From contig SFIW01000040.1 in assembly GCA_004556055.1 (NCBI GenBank), forward strand, positions 1-20,404: DNA of 20,404 nucleotides, written 5' to 3'. Made by a program: the position numbers and the translations under genes. The notes under the pieces were generated by a model. That model was given only the letters and a program-made list of their open reading frames with translations. It did not search any database and was not told the origin of the DNA. Origin of the DNA: Planctomycetaceae bacterium. Lineage in GTDB: Bacteria > Planctomycetota > Planctomycetia > Pirellulales > Thermoguttaceae. This document shows positions 7,858 to 15,086 of this stretch, piece after piece. The first letter of the stretch is position 1, and each line of letters opens with the position of its first letter.

Positions 7858-8567
7858 CCAAGGTTACTAAACGCGGCTTCACTCTTTTGGAAATTCTTAT
7901 CGTTCTCGCCGTGCTGGGGATGGGACTGGCCATTATCAGCATGATGATGAAGAATTCCGCGACCTATTCGGGACGCGTCAAAGAAGAAACGAACGTTCAG
8001 CTCGTTTGCGACAGCATGATGAGCTCGATCCTTTCCGGCAACATGACCGCGACCCTTGGCGTCGAATTGCCTGTTCCTGACGAACCGAACTGGACGACGA
8101 AAGTGGAGCTTGTCGACGGCCCCCTCGACAACATTGTCGCAGTGAGAATAACGGCGCGACGTTACGAGACCCCCGCGCCGATTGGGATGGGGATCGACGC
8201 GTCCGGCGAGGCGACAGGACGCGTCGCCTCGCAAGGTCGACGGTTTGCGATTAAAGAATATGCGCGGCGCGCGAACGTTCAAACGCGCGTTGTGAAGATC
8301 GGACAAAACGGGGAAACGACGACCGTCGACGGCACGGGGGAGACAGTCGCTCAAGATTTGGCTCAAGGTGGGCAAGAACTTGGAGGAGGGCTCGGCGGAA
8401 GTTCGCCTGATCTGAACGGTTCGCAGTTTGGCGATCAAACGAGTTTATTCGATTCGCTTTCTCCTATGGCGGACGCCTTTGGCGCGAACGGCGCCGAGCG
8501 GAGCGCGTCCCCTTTGGGAGGAGGTTCCTTGGGAGCGTCGGGGTTGTCTAACGATTACTCCTTTTGA
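7854..8567 (+). CDS. gspI: minor pseudopilin, GspI-like
   Basis: The 237-residue product begins MTKVTKRG then FTLLEILIVLAVLGMGLAII, a standard prepilin leader with Gly at -1 and Glu at +5. The helix is followed by ETNVQLVCDSMMSSILSG, like the GspI region after its N-terminal helix, and a short beta region (WTTKVELVDGPLDNIVAVRITARRYE). The last 90 or so residues are Gly/Ser-rich (LGGGLGGSS, PLGGGSLGASGL) and go beyond the usual GspI length of about 125. A strong site GGGGAGG (7841-7847) precedes the ATG by 6 bases, and the start overlaps the gspH stop by 4 bases. GspI normally forms the tip complex with GspJ and GspK. The pseudopilin identity is certain; GspI is inferred from sequence style and order. 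Confidence 0.83.
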   Translation: MTKVTKRGFTLLEILIVLAVLGMGLAIISMMMKNSATYSGRVKEETNVQLVCDSMMSSILSGNMTATLGVELPVPDEPNWTTKVELVDGPLDNIVAVRITARRYETPAPIGMGIDASGEATGRVASQGRRFAIKEYARRANVQTRVVKIGQNGETTTVDGTGETVAQDLAQGGQELGGGLGGSSPDLNGSQFGDQTSLFDSLSPMADAFGANGAERSASPLGGGSLGASGLSNDYSF

Positions 8568-8593
8568 GACGCGTGATTTTTCAAAGAGACGTT

Positions 8594-11068
8594 ATGATGA
8601 CAAGCAGAATAATAAGAAGAGACAGAACGTCGCGCGATCGCCGCGCTTTTACGTTGTTGGAGATCCTGCTTGTTCTTGCGCTTATGTCGGTTCTTCTGGT
8701 GGGCGTTTCGTCGATAGTCCGTCTTTTTTCTCGTAATTATACCGCGAATGAACGACGAGTCGGACGCGCCCAGCTTGCGCGATCAATTTCGCAAATGCTT
8801 AGCGACGATTTAGGCGCCGCCGTTCAGGATCCCATATTAGACGTCGGGAACGATCCCAATCGCGAATTTGTCCGCCATTTTGGATTGCGCGGGGATTCGC
8901 GTTCCCTTCAAATCGACGTTGTGCAGCCTAGCTCCTTCACTCCGACCGCCGACGTCGACGAAAACCGCCGCGTGATGTCGGGGGGAGAAAAGAAAGCGGG
9001 CATGAGGCAGGTTCCCGAACTCAAGACGATCTTTTATGAATTCGTCCCGATCAACTCCGTTCAAAAGTTTCCCGGCGAAGACGAGGAGACGACCGAAGCT
9101 ACGTTGCAATCTCTGGAGAATGGAGCCGATCTCGGATCAAATTTGTCCGGTTCGCTCTCCGCGTTTGCGGACGAGACGGGATACTCTGAAAACACGGGGA
9201 CGACGTCGTCAAAGCCTCTCTTTTGGGACGGTATGCGTCCGCTAACGCAGAAGTTCGGATTGTCGCGTCGCGAGTTAGATTATGAAACGCCGGAGGAAGA
9301 AGAAGAGGAAGAGGAAGACGCGTTCTCCGCGTTTGGCGACGACGAGGATTTGGGCGTTTCCTCGCAATCTCAGTTGGCGGGATCCCTTTCCTCGACGCCT
9401 GATAAGTCGACGTCGACCCTTTCCGGTTCAAGCTCTGGGACGGATTCGTATTATGATATGACGACCGATCCCTCTTCCTCTTGGTCTTTCGATCAGCCGA
9501 TGAGCGCGGCGCAAATCGCTATGGACAGCGACGACGGAACGACTTGGGCGCCGGAAGTTCTGGATTGCCGATTCAGTTACTTCGACGGAAAAGAGTGGTT
9601 CTCTTCGTGGGATAGTCTAGAAAAGAACGGACTGCCTGTCGCAATTAAAGTGGAATTGAAACTCGCTCCGCTGGACGACGTCGATCTGTATCGCGCGTCT
9701 CCTCTCCTCTTATCCCTTCCTTACGCGCCTTCCGTCGAAACGCTTGCGTCATTGGAAAAACAGGCTGCCGGCCCGTCGGGGGATTCGGGCGTCAACTCTA
9801 GCTTCATGGCGGGATCACTTGCCGCGACGCCGGGAGCCTCGACTTCGGGAGATCCGATCGACGTCTTTAATTCCTATCGAACCCCGGATTCTGTTTTGAG
9901 AGCATTGCGCGGTATCCAGAAAACGACGTCTCCTTTGACGGCAAACGGTTCCAATAGCGCGATTCAGGCTACTCCCCAGCTCGAAGATTTGGCGAACGAC
10001 GAAATCGACGAATCCCAACCTGTCAGCCTTCTCGGCGGATCGAGTTTAACGGGGGAGGCGTCGACAAGCGTATCGAACGGGTCGACGGCTTTTAGCGGCG
10101 AGGGGACGGCGCAGGACGCTTCTTCGTTTTTAACGACCGCACAGGAGATGGCGTCGGGGGGCGTCGTCTACAATGAAACGGGCGTGTGCGTTGATTTTAT
10201 GAACAGCGGCGAATATGCGACGTTGGAGCTGATGGCGTCGGAGTTAGGCGTTTCTGAACCCAGTTATTACGAAGTCGTCGCGTATTTGCCGACGACGCCT
10301 TTCTCGCGCGCGAAAACGATCGAGCGTCGCGTTCCAGTCGCGGTGACGCGCGGGATAGTCGCGAATTCGCGAGGGACGGGGAGCGCGGCGACGCGAACGC
10401 GCGGAAGCGGAACGAATCCTTACGCGACGGGAAGCGCGAGGGCGCCGCGCGAACGCCAGGCGCGCGAACGCGTCGCGGCGGAGCGGACAATCGTGGAGAA
10501 TCGCGCGGTCGACCGTCAAGCGTCGACGCGTTCCGCTACGTCTCGAGGAGCCGCGTCGCGAAACGCCGCGAACCGCGAAACGCGCGGACGAATTGAAACG
10601 GGACGCGCCAGCGCGGATCGTACCGCGCAAGTTCGCGCGATTCGGGAACGCGCCGGTTTTAATCGTTCCCAGAACGACGTACCCGTCGACGTTCCCATAG
10701 GCGAACCCCTTGACGGAGTCGTTGGCGAATCGACCGTCTTTACGCCTGATTCGACGGGATCAATTCCCGCGACGGTCGCCGATACAACGTCGGGCGCGTC
10801 GACGCCGGGCGTCGGCGGCGGGTTGGGAACGTCGGGCGCGTCGGCGACTGATTTTGGTTCCGACGCTTTCGCCGTATTAGGAACCGATCCCGCAGGTAGC
10901 GTTCCTTATTCCGACGGTCTCTTTTCAGCGGTGGACGCGGCGAACGATTCGCTCGCGCCTGGACTTGTCGCCGACCCGTCGGGACGCGGCTCCGTGCTTA
11001 CTCCCGATCCAACGACTCCGCGACAGTCCTCAGGGCAAAAACAAACTTGGATTCGTGGCAAAAAGTAA
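8594..11068 (+). CDS. gspJ: minor pseudopilin, GspJ-like, with acidic and Arg-rich low-complexity regions
   Basis: The 824-residue product is about four times the normal GspJ length (about 200). A basic leader ending RDRRA precedes FTLLEILLVLALMSVLLVG, with Glu at +5. The helix continues into QLARSISQMLSDDLGAAVQ, typical of GspJ. A core element at about 322-358 (CRFSYFDGKEWFSSWDS, then LPVAIKVELKL) matches the GspJ segment with the YYDG-x-x-W-x-x-x-WDS pattern. Inserts include eight consecutive Glu (234-241), motifs LSGSLS, LAGSLS and MAGSLA, and a C-terminal stretch (about 600-694) with 22 Arg and no Lys. I chose ATG 8594. The frame also opens at TTG 8564, which overlaps the gspI stop, and at GTG 8573; none has a strong ribosome binding site. 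A 19-base gap leads to the membrane protein gene, so co-transcription is likely. Confidence 0.83.
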   Translation: MMTSRIIRRDRTSRDRRAFTLLEILLVLALMSVLLVGVSSIVRLFSRNYTANERRVGRAQLARSISQMLSDDLGAAVQDPILDVGNDPNREFVRHFGLRGDSRSLQIDVVQPSSFTPTADVDENRRVMSGGEKKAGMRQVPELKTIFYEFVPINSVQKFPGEDEETTEATLQSLENGADLGSNLSGSLSAFADETGYSENTGTTSSKPLFWDGMRPLTQKFGLSRRELDYETPEEEEEEEEDAFSAFGDDEDLGVSSQSQLAGSLSSTPDKSTSTLSGSSSGTDSYYDMTTDPSSSWSFDQPMSAAQIAMDSDDGTTWAPEVLDCRFSYFDGKEWFSSWDSLEKNGLPVAIKVELKLAPLDDVDLYRASPLLLSLPYAPSVETLASLEKQAAGPSGDSGVNSSFMAGSLAATPGASTSGDPIDVFNSYRTPDSVLRALRGIQKTTSPLTANGSNSAIQATPQLEDLANDEIDESQPVSLLGGSSLTGEASTSVSNGSTAFSGEGTAQDASSFLTTAQEMASGGVVYNETGVCVDFMNSGEYATLELMASELGVSEPSYYEVVAYLPTTPFSRAKTIERRVPVAVTRGIVANSRGTGSAATRTRGSGTNPYATGSARAPRERQARERVAAERTIVENRAVDRQASTRSATSRGAASRNAANRETRGRIETGRASADRTAQVRAIRERAGFNRSQNDVPVDVPIGEPLDGVVGESTVFTPDSTGSIPATVADTTSGASTPGVGGGLGTSGASATDFGSDAFAVLGTDPAGSVPYSDGLFSAVDAANDSLAPGLVADPSGRGSVLTPDPTTPRQSSGQKQTWIRGKK

Positions 11069-11087
11069 TAAACGCGAGGCGCAACAA

Positions 11088-13025
11088 ATGGACGAGCTAA
11101 AAAAAGAAACACAAGACGCGTGCGCAACTCCGCGCGCTAATTTGTCGACGCGCGCTCTTATGACGATTCTCATTGTCGTCGCCGTCGGAATCGGGTTTGG
11201 TAAAATCGTCGGAGTGGATTCCGTTCCCGATAGAACGATGCAAAATTACAAGCTTGCGCAAATCCCCAAAACGATGGAAGAACGTTCCAAAGCTTTGCGC
11301 GACAAAGGAGTCGTCGGCGAACGTTACGAAGCGGAGATGCAACGAATCTATAACGCGCTCCTTGCCGACGCGTCGAAGGCGCGTCCGACTCTCTGCGCTA
11401 ACGATCGAAGTCGTTGGGCGACAATCCGCGCTCTCGTTGAAAAGGACGCTCGCGTATATCGTTTTGTACCCGACGTCTCCGAGGCGGAGATCAACGCGCG
11501 CCTTGAAGACCTGGAAAAGAAGGGGATCTCAGAAGACGGAAAGATCGCTTTCAAATACTATCCTGAAGAGATTCTTGTCAATTGCGCCGCCGAAGCCCCC
11601 GAGCGTTTCGAAAAAAAGAATATGAAAGCGAAACGCTACGTCAAAAAACTAGTCCCCTATGCGATTGACAAAGCCTGGGAGACGCCAGGTTGGGATTCGA
11701 TCGACGTCGTGAAGCATGGACTCTCCGACGAAGTATGGCGTCCTGAAAATCCAAGTTCGGGGTACCTCTATTCTAGTAAACCGCCCCTTTTGCCGACTGT
11801 TATGGCGGCTCCTTACTGGGTTTTGCACAACGTTTTTGGCCTCTCCCTCGTCAAGGAGCCTTTCTTGACGGCGCGGATTTTGTTGGTCTTTTATAATCTC
11901 ATTCCGCTAACGATTGCGTTCCTTTGTTTGGCTCGAGTCGTCGATTCCTTGGGCGCTTCCGAATGGACGAAGCTCTTTGCCTTGGCGTCCGCGATCTTTG
12001 GGTTCTTTTGCCTTTCTTACGTGGCGACGCTCAATAATCACGTCCCCGGTTTCGCCGCGATTTCCATCGCGCTATGGGCGGCGTGCGAGATATTATTGAA
12101 TGGACAAAAGAGCGGGTGGTATTATCTCTGCGCGGGCTTTTTTGGCGCGTTTGCGGTAGCGTGCGATCTTCCTGCGGCGGCGTTTGCGCTCTTCCTCTGC
12201 GTCGCGCTCCTGGCGAAGAAACCTAAAAAGACTATTCTGTGCGCAATTCCCGCAGGTCTCGTCGTTGCGGCGGCGTTTTTGACGACTAACTATATCGCCC
12301 ATGGAATATGGACGCCTGCGTACGCCCATAAGCGCGACCATATGGATTTGCAACGTTCCCTCGTCGGAGAAAAGGGGGACGCTTCCGATTCAAACGACGT
12401 CGAATTTAGCTTTGATCCAAACGATTGGTACTACTATGCGTATTACCCAGCCGGACGTCCTCGAGAAATGCGTTACGCCGCGCTGAGCCACTGGGCGAAT
12501 CGTACTGGAATCGACAAGGGGGAACCGTCGATCGCGCGTTATGCCTTTCATTCGACGATAGGACTTCGCGGCGTTTTTTCCCTTTCGCCTATTTGGATTT
12601 TGAGCATAATCGGCGCGATTTTCTGGCTCTTCGAACGCCGCAGAGTCGCCGGAGAGTCGGCAAGTATCGACACAAACGCGATTTCTACAATTGAGGATAA
12701 GACGCGCGTGACGAAGCTTTTGGCGGCGATGACGCTGACTCTTACGATCATATTCTTCTGGTTCTTCATGACGCGCGATCAAGGGGATCGAAATTACGGC
12801 GGCGTATGCTGTTCCCCTCGATGGTTCTTCCCATTGGCTCCGCTCTTCGCGATATGCCTGACGCCGACGCTCGAACGGTGCGCCAAGAATCGCGCGCTCC
12901 GCTGGATCGCTTACGCCGCGCTGGCGTGGTCCGTCGCTTCCGCGTTCTACCCGACGTGGACCCCCTGGACGTCTCCGTGGCTCTACCAGATCGCGGTCGA
13001 CGGAGGGCTCTTTACGCCGTATTGA
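11088..13025 (+). CDS. multispanning membrane protein, probable GT-C-type glycosyltransferase
   Basis: This encodes 645 residues with one hydrophobic segment near 21-40, a soluble region to about 225, then roughly ten more membrane segments. The soluble region contains SRWATIRALVE (about 107-117) and ends with GYLYSSKPPLLPT (to about 236). Later comes DQGDRNYGGVCCSPRWFF. This layout and these motifs fit the polytopic GT-C glycosyltransferases (PMT/ArnT-like), which move sugars from lipid-phosphate donors onto proteins or lipids at the outer face of the inner membrane. I know the SSKPPLLPT and GG-x-x-x-x-PRW pattern from planctomycete proteins usually annotated as hypothetical or glycosyltransferase-like. 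ATG 11088 is chosen because GAGG (11076-11079) lies 8 bases upstream; the frame also extends to a TTG at 10965 inside gspJ. The 19-base gap after gspJ suggests the same transcript. Donor and acceptor are unknown. Confidence 0.7.
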   Translation: MDELKKETQDACATPRANLSTRALMTILIVVAVGIGFGKIVGVDSVPDRTMQNYKLAQIPKTMEERSKALRDKGVVGERYEAEMQRIYNALLADASKARPTLCANDRSRWATIRALVEKDARVYRFVPDVSEAEINARLEDLEKKGISEDGKIAFKYYPEEILVNCAAEAPERFEKKNMKAKRYVKKLVPYAIDKAWETPGWDSIDVVKHGLSDEVWRPENPSSGYLYSSKPPLLPTVMAAPYWVLHNVFGLSLVKEPFLTARILLVFYNLIPLTIAFLCLARVVDSLGASEWTKLFALASAIFGFFCLSYVATLNNHVPGFAAISIALWAACEILLNGQKSGWYYLCAGFFGAFAVACDLPAAAFALFLCVALLAKKPKKTILCAIPAGLVVAAAFLTTNYIAHGIWTPAYAHKRDHMDLQRSLVGEKGDASDSNDVEFSFDPNDWYYYAYYPAGRPREMRYAALSHWANRTGIDKGEPSIARYAFHSTIGLRGVFSLSPIWILSIIGAIFWLFERRRVAGESASIDTNAISTIEDKTRVTKLLAAMTLTLTIIFFWFFMTRDQGDRNYGGVCCSPRWFFPLAPLFAICLTPTLERCAKNRALRWIAYAALAWSVASAFYPTWTPWTSPWLYQIAVDGGLFTPY

Positions 13026-13107
13026 CGCGCGCCGCCCTTCTTATAGACTAATACGCAAGAGAATATGCATTTTCAGCCGCCGCGCAGTGTTGCGCGAAGG
13101 AGAAAGA

Positions 13108-13602
13108 ATGGCAAAATCGAGTACAAAAAAACAAGATAAAAAAGACGACGGAATTGAACGCGTCGTTAGCGACAACCGAGAAGCGAGATTCCAATATGAG
13201 ATTATCAAGGAATTGGAATGTGGAATCGAGCTTGTAGGAAGCGAAGTGAAAAGCTTGCGCAGCGGAACCGTTTCTCTTAAAGAGGCGTACGCGCGATTGC
13301 GAAAAGACGAAGTTTTTTTGGTGAATTGCGAAATTCCGCTCTATATTGAAGCGAATCGTTTTAATCACAAGACGCGTCGCGACCGTAAGCTCCTTTTGCA
13401 CCGTCGCGAGATTGAGAAATTTGCGAAAAAGGCGCTTGAAAAGGGAATTACTCTCGTCCCGTTGAAGTTGTATTTCAGAAACGGTCGCGCAAAGTTGCTT
13501 CTTGGTCTAGGTCGCGGTCTAAAGATTCACGATAAGCGCCAGAAGATGAAGGAACGCGACATGAAGATGGACGCGCGCCGCGCTTTCTTGGCGAGACGAT
13601 AA
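13108..13602 (+). CDS. smpB: SsrA-binding protein SmpB
   Basis: SmpB (164 residues, normal length) binds tmRNA and delivers it to stalled ribosomes for trans-translation. Family signatures are clear: RFQYEIIKELECGIELVGSE, EVKSLRSGTVSLKEAYARL, EANRFNHKTRRDRKLLLHRR and the basic C-terminal tail (HDKRQKMKERDMKMDARRAF) that enters the ribosomal channel. The Lys-rich N-terminus (KSSTKKQDKKDD) is also usual. ATG 13108 is preceded by AAGGAG (13097-13102) at 5 bases, so the in-frame TTG at 13087 is rejected. mutY starts 1 base after its stop, so the two are almost certainly co-transcribed. tmRNA itself is not in the window. Confidence 0.97.
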   Translation: MAKSSTKKQDKKDDGIERVVSDNREARFQYEIIKELECGIELVGSEVKSLRSGTVSLKEAYARLRKDEVFLVNCEIPLYIEANRFNHKTRRDRKLLLHRREIEKFAKKALEKGITLVPLKLYFRNGRAKLLLGLGRGLKIHDKRQKMKERDMKMDARRAFLARR

Positions 13603-13603
13603 C

Positions 13604-14923
13604 GTGGCCGTTTCCGAAGACGCCGTCGCCGCGAGCCTACGAGGGGACGCGTTCCCCTTTGAACGCGCGCGCGACGCATTGCTTCAATGGTTTGATCGTC
13701 GCGGTCGACGTTTTCCGTGGCGCGATAATCCGACGCCGTATCGCGTTTGGGTCAGCGAGATTATGCTCCAACAAACGACGACTCAGACGGCGCTAGGATA
13801 CTTCGAGCGTTTTCTTGCGCGTTTTCCCGATCCAGAAGCGTTGGCGTCCGCGTCGGAAGAGGAGACCCTCGCTTTGTGGCAGGGGTTGGGCTACTATCGA
13901 CGCGCGAAGGCTTTAAGAAACGCCGCAATTGAGATAATGGAGCGTTTCGACGGGCGCGTCCCCGAGCGGTTGGAAGATTTAACGTCCCTTGACGGCATAG
14001 GAAGGTACTGCGCGGGCGCGATTCTTTCTTTTGGATTTGACCTTCCTTTTGCGATTCTTGAGGCGAATACGACGCGCCTCCATTCGCGACTCGTCGCGTT
14101 GGAATTGGAGCCGACGCGCGCGCTATCTCAGAGGATTCTATGGCGTTTTGCACAAAATTGGCTTCCTGCGGAATCGGAGCCGAGACCCGAAAATCTTTGT
14201 CGAAAAGTCAACGCGGCGTTGACCGATTTGGGACGACTTGTGTGTCAGCCGTCGAATCCGTTGTGCAAGGAATGTCCTTTGGCGAATTGGTGCGCAACGA
14301 ATGAATTAGGACTTCAAGATCGGATCCCTCTTCTCAAAAAACGCGCGACAATTACGTCGCGCGTCGACGTCGCGCTTTGGATTTCTAGGGCGGACGTCAC
14401 GCCCCCTGACGCGCTAAAAAACGCCGCGCCCGAGGACGTTTTGTTAATTCGACGCCCTGAATACGCTTTGTGGGCGGGACTTTGGGATTTTCCGCGCTTT
14501 GAGGTTATCGATCCGGCCTTCAAAGAAGGGGAACGTTGGAGGAATGATCCGGAATTATCCGACCGTCTTTCCCTCTTTCTGGAAGAGGAAATCGGAGCGC
14601 CGCCAGCGCAGTATCGTCCAGGCGCGCGTCTTACTCTCTTTCGACATTCTGTAACCCGTTATCGTATTGAACTTTCCTTATGTCGTTTACAGAACGCGAC
14701 GATTTCAGTCGACGCGCCGGTTCAACGAGGTCTCTTTGACGACGTCGAGAGGATTCTTCCCTCGGCGCCGGAACTTTTCCAAGCGTCGGAACCGACGAAA
14801 AAGGTGTTGGGGAAACCTCTTGCGAAGGAATGGCGATGGGTTCCGATTTCCTCGTTGCAGGAGTATCCTTTGAGTTCAACGGGCGTTAAGATTGCGCAGT
14901 TCATTCAAAAGAAAGCGCGGTAA
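13604..14923 (+). CDS. mutY: A/G-specific adenine glycosylase MutY
   Basis: MutY removes adenine mispaired with 8-oxoguanine. The 439-residue product has the HhH-GPD fold: FPWRDNPTPYRVWVSEIMLQ with catalytic Glu E52 (E37 in E. coli), LWQGLGYYRRAKAL, and a helix-hairpin-helix LTSLDGIGRYCAGAIL. The iron-sulfur cysteines are C214, C221, C224 and C230 (C-x6-C-x2-C-x5-C). The C-terminal NUDIX-like domain (LLIRRPEYALWAGLWDFPRF, then FRHSVTRYRI, ending EWRWVPISSLQEYPL) reads 8-oxoG. The normally invariant catalytic Asp (D138 in E. coli, in LDGN) is replaced by Glu (E153, in ILEANT). The start is a GTG one base after the smpB stop, with no ATG nearby and a weak binding site, consistent with coupling to smpB. 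No clear terminator follows directly. Confidence 0.95.
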   Translation: MAVSEDAVAASLRGDAFPFERARDALLQWFDRRGRRFPWRDNPTPYRVWVSEIMLQQTTTQTALGYFERFLARFPDPEALASASEEETLALWQGLGYYRRAKALRNAAIEIMERFDGRVPERLEDLTSLDGIGRYCAGAILSFGFDLPFAILEANTTRLHSRLVALELEPTRALSQRILWRFAQNWLPAESEPRPENLCRKVNAALTDLGRLVCQPSNPLCKECPLANWCATNELGLQDRIPLLKKRATITSRVDVALWISRADVTPPDALKNAAPEDVLLIRRPEYALWAGLWDFPRFEVIDPAFKEGERWRNDPELSDRLSLFLEEEIGAPPAQYRPGARLTLFRHSVTRYRIELSLCRLQNATISVDAPVQRGLFDDVERILPSAPELFQASEPTKKVLGKPLAKEWRWVPISSLQEYPLSSTGVKIAQFIQKKAR

Positions 14924-14996
14924 AAAGAGTAGACCAAGAAAATTCAAATAATTAGCGGTTTTTGCGTGCTTTTGTGTAACGCTTATCTTTTTTTTC

Positions 14997-15005
14997 TGAT
15001 ATAAT
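14997..15005 (+). promoter_or_regulatory. extended -10 promoter for the DUF1080 gene
   Basis: TGATATAAT is a perfect extended -10 element (TG at 14997-14998, TATAAT at 15000-15005) in an AT-rich stretch. No good -35 box is seen, which extended -10 promoters tolerate. The predicted transcript start is near 15012. Confidence 0.55.
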
Positions 15006-15023
15006 ACGCGTGAATGTGATATG

Positions 15024-15061
15024 CGCCGCAACGTGGAGAGTACTTGGAGCGGCGTTTTTTT
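15024..15061 (+). terminator. intrinsic terminator-like hairpin inside the DUF1080 leader
   Basis: CGCCGC (15024-15029) pairs with GCGGCG (15049-15054), followed directly by seven T. It lies after the extended -10 element and before the gene start at 15087. It either attenuates the DUF1080 gene, makes a small RNA of about 50 bases, or ends the smpB-mutY transcript. Confidence 0.6.
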
Positions 15062-15086
15062 ATATGGTAATTTGAAAGGATTGAAT

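Noticed and set aside
13022..13054. TTGACG and TATAGA as a promoter for smpB
   Set aside because: The spacing is only 14 bases and overlaps the stop of the preceding gene; readthrough from the operon is equally possible.
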